Positions 26,364 to 35,696 of a DNA stretch of 64,000 bases are shown in pieces. Origin of the DNA: Methylobacterium sp. W2 (GTDB lineage Bacteria > Pseudomonadota > Alphaproteobacteria > Rhizobiales > Beijerinckiaceae); NCBI RefSeq assembly GCF_020662345.1, contig NZ_VMOA01000021.1, positions 21,644-85,643 of the forward strand, read 5' to 3'. Below the pieces are notes generated by a model. It was not told the DNA's origin and did not search any database. It was given only the letters and a program-made list of their open reading frames with translations. Position 1 is the first letter of the stretch. Each line of letters starts with the position of its first letter. The position numbers and the translations under genes are program-made.

Positions 26364-27707
26364 ATGGCCACCATACCGTCCCCGCTCACCGCGCCGCACG
26401 CGCCGGTAAAGCCTAAGCCCATCTATCGCACGCTGTATTTCCAGGTGCTCGTCGCCGTGGCGATCGGCATCACCCTCGGCCACTTCTACCCGCAGGTCGG
26501 CGCGGACATGAAGCCGCTCGGCGACGCCTTCATCAAGCTCGTCAAGATGATCATCGCGCCGGTGATCTTCCTCACGGTCGTCTCCGGCATCGCCGGCATG
26601 ACCAATCTCGAGAAGGTCGGCCGTGTCGGCGGCAAGGCGCTCATCTACTTCCTCACCTTCTCGACACTGGCCCTGATCGTCGGTCTGATCGTGGCGAACC
26701 TCGTCCAGCCGGGCGCGGGCATGCACATCGATCCGAAGTCGCTCGATCCGAAGTCGATCGCGATGTACGCCGACAAGGCGAAGACGCAGTCGATCACCGA
26801 CTTCCTCATGAACATCATCCCGACCACGGCGGTGGGCGCCTTCTCGGGTGGCGAGATCCTTCAGGTCCTGTTCTTCTCGGTGCTGTTCGGCTTCGGCCTC
26901 GCCTTCCTGGGCGACCGCGGCAAGCCGGTTCTCGACATCATTAAGGTGCTGTCGGAAGCCATCTTCGGTGTCGTCAACATCATCATGAAGGTCGCCCCCA
27001 TCGGTGCCTTCGGCGCCATGGCCTTCACCATCGGCAAGTACGGCATCGCCTCGCTCGCCAACCTCGCCTACCTCGTCGGCGCCTTCTACCTGACCTCGGC
27101 GATCTTCGTGCTCGGCGTCCTCGGCCTGGTCGCCCGCTACAACGGCTTCTCGATCGTCAAGCTCATCCGCTACATCAAGGAGGAGCTGATGCTCGTGCTC
27201 GGTACCTCGTCCTCCGAGTCGGCCCTACCCTCGCTGCTTGAGAAGATGGAGCGCGCCGGGTGCTCGAAGCCCGTCGTCGGCCTCGTGGTTCCCACCGGCT
27301 ACTCGTTCAACCTCGACGGAACCAACATCTACATGACCATGGCGGCGCTCTTCATCGCCCAGGCGACGGACACCCCGCTGACCTACGGCGAGCAGGGCCT
27401 GCTCCTCCTCGTGGCGATGCTGTCCTCGAAGGGCGCGGCGGGCGTCACCGGCTCTGGCTTCATCACCCTGGCCGCGACCCTCGCGGTGGTCCCCTCGGTG
27501 CCCGTCGTCGGCATGGCGCTGATCCTCGGCGTCGACCGGTTCATGTCCGAGTGCCGCGCGCTCACCAACTTCATCGGCAACGCGGTGGCCTGCATCGTCG
27601 TCGCCCGCTGGGAAGGTGAGGTCGACGACGTCAGGCTCGCGGCCGCCCTCGGTGGCAGCCCGATGCCCCTGGCGAGCGAGATGCCGGTTCTCCAGGCCGC
27701 CGAGTAA
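26364..27707 (+). CDS. dctA: C4-dicarboxylate transporter DctA
   Basis: 447 residues of the sodium/proton:dicarboxylate symporter family. Characteristic segments are [32 protein letters not shown] (the serine-rich re-entrant loop), [16 protein letters not shown] and [20 protein letters not shown]. It imports succinate, fumarate and malate with protons. A GGGAGAAG ribosome-binding site precedes the ATG. Its own sigma-54 promoter lies upstream, and two hairpins, the second followed by T residues, lie just after the stop. Confidence 0.95.
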   Translation: MATIPSPLTAPHAPVKPKPIYRTLYFQVLVAVAIGITLGHFYPQVGADMKPLGDAFIKLVKMIIAPVIFLTVVSGIAGMTNLEKVGRVGGKALIYFLTFSTLALIVGLIVANLVQPGAGMHIDPKSLDPKSIAMYADKAKTQSITDFLMNIIPTTAVGAFSGGEILQVLFFSVLFGFGLAFLGDRGKPVLDIIKVLSEAIFGVVNIIMKVAPIGAFGAMAFTIGKYGIASLANLAYLVGAFYLTSAIFVLGVLGLVARYNGFSIVKLIRYIKEELMLVLGTSSSESALPSLLEKMERAGCSKPVVGLVVPTGYSFNLDGTNIYMTMAALFIAQATDTPLTYGEQGLLLLVAMLSSKGAAGVTGSGFITLAATLAVVPSVPVVGMALILGVDRFMSECRALTNFIGNAVACIVVARWEGEVDDVRLAAALGGSPMPLASEMPVLQAAE

Positions 27708-27720
27708 CGCGCGACCTAAG

Positions 27721-27752
27721 CCGAGGCCCGATGGATATCCATCCGGCCTCGG
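27721..27752 (+). terminator. Hairpin after dctA
   Basis: CCGAGGCC and GGCCTCGG arms, with ATGGATATCCAT between them continuing the stem, begin 13 bp after the dctA stop. No T-tract follows directly, so it may protect the message rather than end it. Confidence 0.6.
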
Positions 27753-27762
27753 ACCCCTTCAT

Positions 27763-27802
27763 AAAGGACAGGCCGGGCCGCGAGGGACCGGCCTGTCCTT
27801 TT
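27763..27802 (+). terminator. Rho-independent terminator of dctA
   Basis: AAAGGACAGGCCGG (27763-27776) pairs with CCGGCCTGTCCTTTT (27788-27802) and ends in four T residues. A 14-bp stem with a T-tail is a textbook intrinsic terminator, also usable from the other strand. Confidence 0.85.
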
Positions 27803-27979
27803 CGCGTTCAAGCGTGGCCCGCGCGTTCCGGGTCAAAGCTTCCGCCGATGCTATTCCACGGGAGGCATGTGCCCGATTCCGCCAGAAGCGCGTCCACCAC
27901 GTACGGCTCGGGATCTCCGCCTGTCGCACCATGTCCCGAGACGTGCTCTTCTTGCCTCACGCTCCCGAAAGCCAAACGC

Positions 27980-28909
27980 TCACCGAGCCTTCAGCACTAC
28001 CCGGCAAGCGGCGGGGAGGGCCGCCATGGTCATCGGCGGCTTCGGCCTCGCCGGCTTCGTCGATTTCGGCGGGTTCAGCACCGCGTCGCTGAACCAATAG
28101 GCGAGCTCCTCGCCGCAGCCGTCGCCGGACGGCGGCGGCGCCTGGTCTCCGCACTGGTCGTCGCCGGCCGGGCAGGAGAGGCGGATATGGTAGTGATAAT
28201 TATGCCCGTACATTGGGCGCACCTTGTTGAGCCAGGAGCGATCGCCCCCCGCCTCCCGGCACAGGGCTTTCTTGATCGCCGGGTTGACGAAGAGGCGCGC
28301 GACCTCCGGCTGCTGGGCCGTGAGGCGGATCAGCTTGAGGTGCTCCGGCGTCCAGACCTGCGGATCGATGTCGAGGCGGTCCGTGCGCACCACGTTGGTG
28401 GCCGAGGTCTCTTCGCGCTCGGCGCGAGTCATGCGGTGGTCCGGCATCGGTGTCAGCCAGATATCGGCGTCGAGGCCGAGCTGGTGGGAGGCGTGGCCCG
28501 TGAGCATCGGTCCGCCGCGAGGCTGGGACATGTCGCCCACGAGAAGGCCGTTCCAACCGACGCGGGGCGCCTTGGCCGCCAGTCGCTCGATGAAATCCAC
28601 GAGATTCGGCGTGCCCCACATCCGGTTGCGCGAGAGGCGCATCACCTGCCAGTTCTGTCCGTCCTGGGCCAGTGCCTCACCGCCGGAGAAGCATCCCTTG
28701 GCGTAGGATCCGTAGGGTCGGGCCGGGCCGGGAGCCGGAGTCGTCGCCCGTCCGAACAGGGCTTTGGCCGGCGTCGAGGGCGCGTCGGGATTGTCCAGCG
28801 GCGGCAGCGGCTTGGGGTTCACGCTGCCCCTGTCCTGGGCCTGCGCGGTGCCTCCGCAGACGAGAAGAGCGAGAGCCGCGAGGCGGGACAGACGTGAGGT
28901 CAGGTGCAT
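27980..28909 (-). CDS. mepA: Penicillin-insensitive murein endopeptidase MepA
   Basis: 309 residues with a signal peptide (LAALALLVCGGTAQAQ). Zinc-ligand motifs of the LAS-type MepA fold are visible: GHASHQLGLDADIWL and, near the end, HNYHYHIRLSCP. Conserved cysteines (KGCFSGGEAL, KALCREAGGD, RLSCPAG, DDQCG) suggest disulfides. It cleaves D-Ala-meso-DAP cross-links in peptidoglycan in the periplasm. The C-terminal 40 residues, rich in Pro and Lys, are extra to the fold. Length and motifs match the family well. Confidence 0.92.
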   Translation of the reverse strand: MHLTSRLSRLAALALLVCGGTAQAQDRGSVNPKPLPPLDNPDAPSTPAKALFGRATTPAPGPARPYGSYAKGCFSGGEALAQDGQNWQVMRLSRNRMWGTPNLVDFIERLAAKAPRVGWNGLLVGDMSQPRGGPMLTGHASHQLGLDADIWLTPMPDHRMTRAEREETSATNVVRTDRLDIDPQVWTPEHLKLIRLTAQQPEVARLFVNPAIKKALCREAGGDRSWLNKVRPMYGHNYHYHIRLSCPAGDDQCGDQAPPPSGDGCGEELAYWFSDAVLNPPKSTKPARPKPPMTMAALPAACRVVLKAR

Positions 28910-28955
28910 GGCGACAACCTAGTCCATCGGCCGTCGGGCCGTCGAGAGCTCTCGG

Positions 28956-29489
28956 TTATTCCGCCGTCGAGACCGCAACCTTGATCGAGTTCGATTTCGC
29001 ACCGCTGACGACGATGAGGATCGGTGTGGTGCCGAACTGGAACCGGATGCTCTTCGAGACGCCCGGACATCCGGGCCGCATCGTGCTTGCCACGGGCTTG
29101 CGCGTCGTCCTGCCGTCCTGACTCACATCGATCCAGGCATTGTCCGACAGGGTCACCTGATACAGGCCGGGCGTGACGACGGGCGGTATCCGCAAGCTGC
29201 CGCCGAATGTGCCGGGCTTCGGTTCGCGCGAGGGCGTCAAGGGAAGATCGGCCTCCGCGATCGGCTTGAGTGCCAGAACGGCGCCCGGCATCTCCGCGGA
29301 GAGGGTCGCGCCGGAATCGAGCCGGGGGAGGGAGGGCGCTTCGAACCAGGCCTGCTCCCGCAGGATCGGCCAGTCGAACGAGGTGCAAGCGGCCGGATCG
29401 GAAGCCTGCTGCGCCCACGCCCCGTCGGCGGCGAGACCCGCACCGAATGCGAGCACCAGTCCGGCGATGATCGGGAACATTCTGCGCAT
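28956..29489 (-). CDS. Exported hypothetical protein (177 aa)
   Basis: A signal peptide (MFPIIAGLVLAFGAGLAADGAWAQ) precedes a mature region rich in beta strands (GLYQVTLSDNAWIDVSQDG, SIRFQFGTTPILIVVSGA). Two cysteines lie far apart (AACTSF and RPGCPGVS). The composition suggests a periplasmic beta-sandwich that could bind homoserine-like or sugar ligands, but I recognise no family. It is upstream of mepA on the same strand with a 46-bp gap, so the two may form an operon concerned with the envelope. Confidence 0.65.
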   Translation of the reverse strand: MRRMFPIIAGLVLAFGAGLAADGAWAQQASDPAACTSFDWPILREQAWFEAPSLPRLDSGATLSAEMPGAVLALKPIAEADLPLTPSREPKPGTFGGSLRIPPVVTPGLYQVTLSDNAWIDVSQDGRTTRKPVASTMRPGCPGVSKSIRFQFGTTPILIVVSGAKSNSIKVAVSTAE

Positions 29490-29597
29490 GGCCGCTGTCC
29501 TGTGAACGGTCGCAGCCCCTCGACCGTGAGAACGGTTCCGCGGCCGGAAAGGTTTCCAGTGGCGGTCCGCTCCGGCGGGGCGGCGCGGACCCGGTGA

Positions 29598-29912
29598 TCA
29601 CTCGTCGTCCGGTTGCTCAACGTTCTCGGACACGGTTCGGCGCACACCCCAGCCGCGTAAGGTCTCGTTCAGTTCGTCGAGGATGAAATGGCGGGCGCTG
29701 TCGCGGTCATAGCCCTCGTCGAGATAGGCATCGTACTCGGTGAAGACGTGACGGGTGAAGGCGACGAGGGCGAGCCATGCCGCGCTCTCGGGGCTCGCAT
29801 GTCGCAGGCCCGGACTGGCCAGCGCCCGCGCGAGGACGGAATCCGTCTCGAAGGCGGGCAGGCGCGGAGCGAGGATCCGAAGCGCTTCGCCGACGGCCTC
29901 CGCGCGGGTCAT
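29598..29912 (-). CDS. DUF2293 family protein
   Basis: 104 residues. The core SAAWLALVAFTRHVFTEYDAYL followed by EGYDRDSARHFILDELNETLRGWG matches the DUF2293 family of conserved alphaproteobacterial proteins of unknown function. No membrane segment or signal. It lies 22 bp downstream of the YqhA-family gene on the same strand and is probably co-transcribed with it. Confidence 0.75.
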   Translation of the reverse strand: MTRAEAVGEALRILAPRLPAFETDSVLARALASPGLRHASPESAAWLALVAFTRHVFTEYDAYLDEGYDRDSARHFILDELNETLRGWGVRRTVSENVEQPDDE

Positions 29913-29934
29913 CGCGGCGTCTCCCGGGACGTCC

Positions 29935-30438
29935 CTACTTGTCGTGGTGCCCGGCGGCGATCCGATCCGTGAGGGCCATCAGGATGCCGGAGACGACGAA
30001 CACCATATGGAGACCGACGAGCCAGTACAACTCGCGGTCCGGCGTCGCCTTGATGTCCATGAAGGCTTTCAGCAGCGAGATCGCCGAGATGGCGACGATC
30101 GAGGACATCAGCTTCAGCTTCAGCCCGGTGAAGTCGATCGTCCCCATCCATTCGGGCCAGTCCTTGTGGTCCGTATGATCGATCTTCGAGACGAAGTTCT
30201 CGTAGCCCGAGAACATCACGATGATGAGCAGCGACGCGGTGAAGGACAGATCCACCAGGGTCAGGACACCGAGAATGATCTGCGACTCGGTGGCGCTCCA
30301 CATGTGCAGGACGAAATGAGCGAGTTCCTGCAGCAGCTTGACCAGAAGCACGACGATGCCGATGCCGAGCGCCGCGTAGAACGGCGCCAGCAGCCAGCGG
30401 CACGCGAAGAGCACGCGTTCGAAAACCTGTTCGATCAT
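29935..30438 (-). CDS. YqhA / UPF0114 family membrane protein
   Basis: 167 residues with three or four transmembrane helices (LAPFYAALGIGIVVLLVKLL, LTLVDLSFTASLLIIVMFSG, LYWLVGLHMVFVVSGILMA). Family features include FERVLFACRWLLAP at the start and SGYENFVSKID in the first loop. It sits in the inner membrane; its function is not established. The downstream DUF2293 gene follows closely. Confidence 0.88.
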   Translation of the reverse strand: MIEQVFERVLFACRWLLAPFYAALGIGIVVLLVKLLQELAHFVLHMWSATESQIILGVLTLVDLSFTASLLIIVMFSGYENFVSKIDHTDHKDWPEWMGTIDFTGLKLKLMSSIVAISAISLLKAFMDIKATPDRELYWLVGLHMVFVVSGILMALTDRIAAGHHDK

Positions 30439-30523
30439 CCGTCTCGAATCCCCCGCCCGATCGAGCGGGGTTTGGCATGTGCGGCCAAGCTCGACAAGCG
30501 GTGAGCTCGGCGGGCGAGGCGCC

Positions 30524-31183
30524 TCAGGCGGCGACGCCGGTTCCGATCGGACAGGTCACCCCGGTGCCGCCGACACCGCAATAGCCCGCTGGGTTCTTGG
30601 CGAGGTATTGCTGATGGTAGCCTTCGGCGAAGTAGAACGCATCGAGCGGCTTGATCTCGGTGGTGATCTCGCCAAAGCCCCGGGCCTTCAGGGCTTCTCC
30701 GTAGGCCGCGCGGACGCTTCTGGCCGTCTCGGCCTGCGCCTCGTTCGCCGTGTAGATTCCCGAGCGGTATTGCGTGCCGACATCGTTGCCCTGGCGCATG
30801 CCCTGGGTCGGGTCATGGCTCTCGAAGAACGTCTTGAGTACCGCCTCCAGGGGGCGCACGGCCGGATCATAGACGACGAGGACCACCTCGTTATGCCCGG
30901 TCATGCCCGAGCAGACCTCCTCGTAGGTCGGATTGGGCGTGAAGCCGCCGGCATAGCCCACCGCCGTCACGACGATTCCATCCGGCAATTGCCAGAACTT
31001 GCGCTCGGTGCCCCAGAAGCAGCCAAGCCCGAGGACGATCTGCTCGCTTCCCTCGGGATAAGGCCCCTTCAGTGAATGGCCATTGACGAAATGAGTGTCC
31101 GTGGTGGGGAGCGGCGTCGAGCGGCCGGGCAGCGCGTCGGCGGCACTCGGCATTTCGGGGCGCTTGCGGAAGAACTGGAGCAT
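30524..31183 (-). CDS. msrA: Peptide-methionine (S)-S-oxide reductase MsrA
   Basis: 219 residues. The nucleophilic cysteine is in [13 protein letters not shown]; the remainder of the fold is recognisable by [45 protein letters not shown] and [13 protein letters not shown] resolving cysteine is plausible in the C-terminal GYCGVGG or GVTCPIG. It reduces oxidised methionine in proteins using thioredoxin. The 40-residue N-terminal extension is usual for this longer MsrA class. Confidence 0.95.
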   Translation of the reverse strand: MLQFFRKRPEMPSAADALPGRSTPLPTTDTHFVNGHSLKGPYPEGSEQIVLGLGCFWGTERKFWQLPDGIVVTAVGYAGGFTPNPTYEEVCSGMTGHNEVVLVVYDPAVRPLEAVLKTFFESHDPTQGMRQGNDVGTQYRSGIYTANEAQAETARSVRAAYGEALKARGFGEITTEIKPLDAFYFAEGYHQQYLAKNPAGYCGVGGTGVTCPIGTGVAA

Positions 31184-31281
31184 CGGGGCCTCCGTGAGAG
31201 GGCGGGATGTTCCCTATATGGGGTGCCGGACCCTCTTGCTGAATGCCCCGTGTCGAAACGGCATGCCTTACGGTCGAGGCG

Positions 31282-31602
31282 TCAGGGCCGGCTGAGAAAG
31301 CCGATCGGCTCGCGGGGCGGCTGGCCGAGCCAAAGCAGGAAGGCCCCGAGACCGAGGCCGAGGAGGCAGGCGGGGGCCAGGGTGAGCGGCAGGACGAGGG
31401 CCTGCCACAGCCATGGGGCCACGCTCTCCACCGAGCCCTGGAGCGCACTCCCGCGCTCCTTGAACAGCGTCATCAGAAGGTCGCTCAGGCTGGTGACGCG
31501 CACGCCGTTATTGGCGATCGAGCGCGCGCCATCGTAGACGAGGCCGACGAAGCCCGCCGCGAGGACGACATATCCGAGGAGGCGGCTGAAAAAGCGGAGC
31601 AT
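31282..31602 (-). CDS. Small inner-membrane protein (106 aa)
   Basis: Two hydrophobic helices (LLGYVVLAAGFVGLVYDGA and ALVLPLTLAPACLLGLGLGAFLLWLG) are separated by a polar loop of about 40 residues (NNGVRVTSLSDLLMTLFKER). The ATG at 31602 was chosen because the preceding frame is not protein-like. It is transcribed towards msrA with a 98-bp gap. No family recognised; probably a conserved rhizobial membrane protein of unknown role. Confidence 0.65.
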   Translation of the reverse strand: MLRFFSRLLGYVVLAAGFVGLVYDGARSIANNGVRVTSLSDLLMTLFKERGSALQGSVESVAPWLWQALVLPLTLAPACLLGLGLGAFLLWLGQPPREPIGFLSRP

Positions 31603-31775
31603 CGCGACTTGCACACAGGCCGGCTCCCGTGCCGGCCCTGCCGGGTTAGGGGGCTTCGCCGCGTGGCGCAAGGTCTCCGGGGGACTCGCGCGCAATGGCC
31701 GCCACGGCCCGCCATTGCGCGGCGTGACGGCTCCGTGGCACAGCCCGCCGCAGCCACATCCAGCGGACCATCGCC

Positions 31776-32462
31776 TTGCCGACCGAACCCGAAACCACCA
31801 CCGGACTGGTGATCTTCGATTGCGACGGGGTACTGGTCGACAGCGAGCCGCTGAGCCTCGGAACCCTGACCGCCGGGCTCAACCGGATCGGCGTCGCCAT
31901 CGATGTGGATACGGTGAGGGAGCGCTTCGCCGGCACGTCCATGACCTCGATCATGGGGCATATCGAGCGCGATTACGGGATCGTCGCCCCCGAAGGCTTC
32001 GTCGAGGCGGTGAAGGCCGAAACCCTTCGCGCCTTCGATCGTGACCTGCGTGCCATGGAGGGGATCGCCCTGGCGGTACGGGCCCTGAAGCTTCCGAGCT
32101 GCGTCGCCTCGAGCAGCGATCCGGCGCGCCTTGCCCATTCACTCGGCCTCACCGGTCTGCTGCCCCTGTTCGAGGGCCGCATCTTCTCAGCGACCATGGT
32201 CTCCCACGGTAAGCCGGCGCCCGACCTCTTCCTCCATGCCGCCGCCGAGATGGGCTTTGCCCCCAATCGATGCCTCGTGGTGGAGGATAGCGTGCCCGGC
32301 GTCACGGCGGCGCGCGCCGCTGGAATGCGCGTCCTCGGCTTCACCGGCGGGGGCCATTGGGAGCACGATCCCACGGGGGCGGACCTGATCGCGGCCGGGG
32401 CCGAACGGGTCTATGGGAATCATCGCGACCTCGCCGGCCTGATCGAGCGCCCCGCAGTGTAA
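31776..32462 (+). CDS. HAD-superfamily phosphatase / phosphoglucomutase-like (subfamily IA)
   Basis: 228 residues. HAD motif I VIFDCDGVLVDSEPL, motif II VASSSDPARL, motif III HGKPAPDLFLHAA and motif IV CLVVEDSVPGV are all present, with a four-helix cap after motif I. This is the beta-phosphoglucomutase/YieH/GmhB-like group, which act on sugar phosphates. The exact substrate cannot be assigned. There is no ATG near the expected start; the TTG at 31776 is used here. Confidence 0.85.
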   Translation: MPTEPETTTGLVIFDCDGVLVDSEPLSLGTLTAGLNRIGVAIDVDTVRERFAGTSMTSIMGHIERDYGIVAPEGFVEAVKAETLRAFDRDLRAMEGIALAVRALKLPSCVASSSDPARLAHSLGLTGLLPLFEGRIFSATMVSHGKPAPDLFLHAAAEMGFAPNRCLVVEDSVPGVTAARAAGMRVLGFTGGGHWEHDPTGADLIAAGAERVYGNHRDLAGLIERPAV

Positions 32463-32849
32463 GCCTGACTTCGGCTCGTCCCGAAGAAACCGACTGCGCT
32501 CCGTTGATCTGCGCGTCATTCATGCCATGAGGGCACATGCATTCGGAAGATGCATCCGTTGACGAAGCGGAGGACTGCTATCATTCTATAGGTGCGGTTG
32601 TGGTCCGGATGGGCCGATCCGCCGCGGTGATTTGAAGTGTGTAGCTTGCCCCGCGTCATCAAACGCTAAAGCACTGCGGAGCGTTCGCGCCTCGTGGTCC
32701 TTCGTCGAAAGGATGACTTGCCGTGATTGATCGATCGTCGTTCCAAACTCTTCTGCATGCCTGCTCCCGCTGTCGATGCTGACCGACCCGTCAGATCGAG
32801 ACGCCTTCAGCAGAATGGCCCTCAGGCCGCGTCAGGAGTTCACGACATC
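32463..32849. other. Intergenic region without a confident gene
   Basis: 387 bp. An A/T-rich stretch near 32575-32600 (TATCATTCTATAG) could be a promoter for the downstream small gene. Reading frames here extend from that gene's own frame, so its N-terminus may reach back to 32757. Confidence 0.35.
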
Positions 32850-33224
32850 ATGCCCCATTTCCACCAGGACGACGCTCATCGGGCGTTGAACCGATTGCAC
32901 ACGCCTGATGTCCAGGCGGATCATCTCCAGGCCCGTGCCCGCAACCGTCTTCATGCCACCCCGCCGCCACGGGTGATCGAAATCGGCGAAGTGACGGCCG
33001 GCATCGCCGTGCCCGAACGGGGCGGTGTGCGGTTCTTCTCGTCAGGACGCGATTTCGACCCCCTCGACGGGCTCGTCTTCCGCAGCGTCGAGCAGGCGGC
33101 AAAGGCGGCGCGGGACCGTTTCGCGGCCCGTCGTGCGCCGCGCCGGCACGCCGTCTCAACCCGGCTCGATCTCGTACGTCCCGAGGCGGATCTCGACCTT
33201 CATCGGACGGCGTACGGGCGCTGA
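32850..33224 (+). CDS. Hypothetical protein (124 aa)
   Basis: A hydrophilic protein with the block VIEIGEVTAGIAVPERGGVRFFSSGRD followed by a helical segment (VFRSVEQAAKAARDRFAARR). The arrangement, a short beta region and then an AP2- or stress-like helix, is often seen in small uncharacterised Methylobacterium proteins. In-frame ATG codons at 32727 and 32757 would lengthen it; the ATG at 32850 starts where the sequence becomes protein-like. Function unknown. Confidence 0.5.
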   Translation: MPHFHQDDAHRALNRLHTPDVQADHLQARARNRLHATPPPRVIEIGEVTAGIAVPERGGVRFFSSGRDFDPLDGLVFRSVEQAAKAARDRFAARRAPRRHAVSTRLDLVRPEADLDLHRTAYGR

Positions 33225-33245
33225 GCTTTCGTTACCCTTCGACAG

Positions 33246-33269
33246 TGGGCGTTCCAGTAGGGACGCCCA
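33246..33269. terminator. Bidirectional hairpin between convergent genes
   Basis: TGGGCGTTCC (33246-33255) pairs with GGGACGCCCA (33260-33269) with one G-U pair and a 4-base loop. It sits between two convergent genes, 22 bp after one stop and 19 bp before the other. Confidence 0.6.
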
Positions 33270-33287
33270 TTGCTGGGGACAGGCCCT

Positions 33288-34307
33288 TCACGCTTCGCCG
33301 ACGGTGCTCGACGGAGGCGTGGCCTTCAGGCTCCGCCGACGCTCGGCCCGGGCGAGTTCGGCCGCATTGGCAAAGCCCGTCGCCATGGCGATCTCGGCCG
33401 AGTTCAGCGCGCTCTCGCGACGGAGCTGATGGGCCCGGTCGAGCCGCAGGGCGAGATAATGCTGGTGAAGACTGATACCGATCCGGTTTCTGAAGAGCAG
33501 TTCGAGCTGGCGGATCGAGACGCGGGCGAGTTCGGCCAAGCCCTGCCGCGGTAGCGGCGCTTCCAGATTGGCCTCCATCGCGGCGAGGACCCGGAGCAGG
33601 CGCGGATCCCGCACCCCGATCCGCAGGCGCAGGTCCATCCTCTGCGGGCTCAGGCCCTCCCGGATCTGGTTGTGCAGAAACCAGTCGCTGACTCCGTTGG
33701 CGAGGCCCGGACCGTGGTCGCGCTCGATCAGGTTGAGCATCAGGTCGAGGGCGGCGATGCCGCCCGAGCAGGTGATCCGATCGTCCTGGATCTCGAACAG
33801 GGAGCGCACGACCTCGATATCCGGGTAGCGTTCCTCGAAGGCGGGAACATGCTCCCAGTGGAGCGTGCAGCGGCGCCCCGTCAGCAGACCCGCGCGAGCG
33901 AGCAGGTAAGGCCCTCCGGAAATGCCGCCGAGCGTGATTCCACGCCGGGCGAGATGGCGAAGCCAGGCGGTCAGGGCCGGGTCGTCGAAGGCGGCGGGAT
34001 TTCCGCCCGCGCAGACGAAGACCCGATCGGCGTCGAGTTTGGTGTCACCGACATCGACATCCGGCAGGATCGCGATTCCGTTCGAAGCCTGGACGGCGCC
34101 TCCGCCGGGGGCCGCATGCCACCAGCGGTAGACTTCGCTGTCCAGGAGGGTGTTGGCCGCCCGCATGGGTTCGACCGCGGCCGCGTAGGACATGAGCGGA
34201 AAGCCGGGCAGCAGGATAAAGCCGACGGTCAGCGGCTCCGGCCTTTTCGGCGCGGCGGCGTTCCGGCCCGAACATGAAGAATTGGGCGCTGGGGGGCGGA
34301 TGCTCAT
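33288..34307 (-). CDS. GlxA-type AraC family transcriptional regulator
   Basis: 339 residues. Residues about 25-200 form a DJ-1/PfpI (class I amidotransferase-like) sensor domain (GFILLPGFPLMSYAAAVEPM, GISGGPYLLARAGLLTGR). A C-terminal AraC helix-turn-helix follows (QGLAELARVSIRQLELLFRNRIG). The same family includes GbdR and SouR, which respond to methylated amines and amino acids. It is divergent from mgdA with 108 bp between, so I infer that it activates NMG dehydrogenase genes in response to methylamine or NMG. The second helix-turn-helix is unusual: the typical FSRAFRR is LARAERR here. Confidence 0.85.
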   Translation of the reverse strand: MSIRPPAPNSSCSGRNAAAPKRPEPLTVGFILLPGFPLMSYAAAVEPMRAANTLLDSEVYRWWHAAPGGGAVQASNGIAILPDVDVGDTKLDADRVFVCAGGNPAAFDDPALTAWLRHLARRGITLGGISGGPYLLARAGLLTGRRCTLHWEHVPAFEERYPDIEVVRSLFEIQDDRITCSGGIAALDLMLNLIERDHGPGLANGVSDWFLHNQIREGLSPQRMDLRLRIGVRDPRLLRVLAAMEANLEAPLPRQGLAELARVSIRQLELLFRNRIGISLHQHYLALRLDRAHQLRRESALNSAEIAMATGFANAAELARAERRRSLKATPPSSTVGEA

Positions 34308-34415
34308 TTCTGCGCAAATTGTCCGAATGACGTCGCAAAATGCAAGGGGTCCCGGCCGGCTATAGGCTACCGGTGAGGCTCACACGTTGCAGTCAGCCCC
34401 GGAGCATGTCCCGCC

Positions 34416-35666
34416 ATGCGCTATTCCCTCCTCAGCGTCCTGGGTCAGGCCCTGCGTGGCCAGCGCGATTGGAAGCCCCAATGGCGCGATGCCACGCCCA
34501 AGACCGAGTATGATGCCGTCATCGTCGGCGGCGGCGGTCACGGCCTCGCGACTGCCTATTACCTCGCCAAGGAGCACGGCCTTACCAACATCGCGGTGCT
34601 GGAGAAGAGCCATGTCGGCTCCGGCAATGTCGGTCGCAACACCACCATCGTCCGCTCGAATTACGGGCTCGCCGGCAACATCCCGTTCTACGAACGGTCG
34701 ATGAAGCTCTGGGAGGGCCTGGAGCAGGACATCAACTACAACGCCATGGTGAGCCAGCGCGGCGTGCTGAATCTCTACCATTCGGACGCGCAACGCGACG
34801 CCTATGCCCGGCGCGGCAACGCCATGCGGATGGCGGGCATCGATGCCGAACTCCTCGACCGCGAGGGGGTTCGGGGAATGGTGCCGTTCATCGATTTCCA
34901 CAACGCGCGCTTTCCCGTGAAGGGCGGTCTCCTCCAGCGCCGGGGCGGCACGGTGCGCCATGACGCCGTGGCTTGGGGCTATGCCCGCGCCGCCAGTGAC
35001 CGGGGCGTCGATATCGTCCAGAACTGCGCCGTCACCGGCATTCGCCGCGAGAACGGCCGGGTGGTGGGGGTCGAGACGAGCCGTGGCTTCATCCGGGCGA
35101 AGAAGGTCGCGCTCTCGGTGGCCGGCTCGACATCGCTGCTGGCGTCCATGGCCGACCTGCGCCTGCCGATCGAGAGCCACGTGCTCCAGGCCTTCGTCAG
35201 CGAGGGCGTGAAGCCGCTCATCGACACGGTGATGACCTTCGGGGCCGGGCATTTCTACGTCAGCCAGTCTGACAAGGGCGGCCTCGTCTTCGGCGGGGAT
35301 ATCGACGGCTACAATTCCTACGCTCAGCGCGGCAACCTCGCCACGATCGAGGACGTGATGGAGGGCGGCATGGCCCTGTGGCCGGGCCTCGGGCGCCTGC
35401 GCCTGCTGCGGCACTGGGGCGGGATCATGGATATGTCCATGGACGGCAGCCCGATCATCGACCGCACGCCGGTCGACGGGCTCTATCTCAACGCGGGCTG
35501 GTGCTACGGCGGCTTCAAGGCGACCCCGGCGGCGGGGTTCTGCTTTGCCCATCTCATCGCCCGCGACAAGTCCCATGAGGACGCCGCCGCCTACCGGCTC
35601 GACCGTTTCGCCACCGGCCATCTCATCGACGAGAAGGGCATGGGCGCCCAGCCGAACCTGCATTGA
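34416..35666 (+). CDS. mgdA: N-methylglutamate dehydrogenase subunit A (sarcosine-oxidase-beta-like)
   Basis: 416-residue flavoprotein. An N-terminal dinucleotide-binding motif is seen in DAVIVGGGGHGLATAYYLA (about residue 33), then SHVGSGNVGRNTTIVRSNY and the C-terminal NAGWCYGGFKATPAAG typical of DAO-family oxidases. It is the SoxB-like subunit of a four-subunit complex that oxidises N-methylglutamate, releasing the methyl group at the formaldehyde level. I chose mgd over sox because mgsABC and gmaS lie in the same island. A GGAG ribosome-binding site precedes the ATG, and mgdB follows after 30 bp. Confidence 0.9.
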   Translation: MRYSLLSVLGQALRGQRDWKPQWRDATPKTEYDAVIVGGGGHGLATAYYLAKEHGLTNIAVLEKSHVGSGNVGRNTTIVRSNYGLAGNIPFYERSMKLWEGLEQDINYNAMVSQRGVLNLYHSDAQRDAYARRGNAMRMAGIDAELLDREGVRGMVPFIDFHNARFPVKGGLLQRRGGTVRHDAVAWGYARAASDRGVDIVQNCAVTGIRRENGRVVGVETSRGFIRAKKVALSVAGSTSLLASMADLRLPIESHVLQAFVSEGVKPLIDTVMTFGAGHFYVSQSDKGGLVFGGDIDGYNSYAQRGNLATIEDVMEGGMALWPGLGRLRLLRHWGGIMDMSMDGSPIIDRTPVDGLYLNAGWCYGGFKATPAAGFCFAHLIARDKSHEDAAAYRLDRFATGHLIDEKGMGAQPNLH

Positions 35667-35696
35667 GCGCGGATCTGGAGTGAGGGAACGACGATC

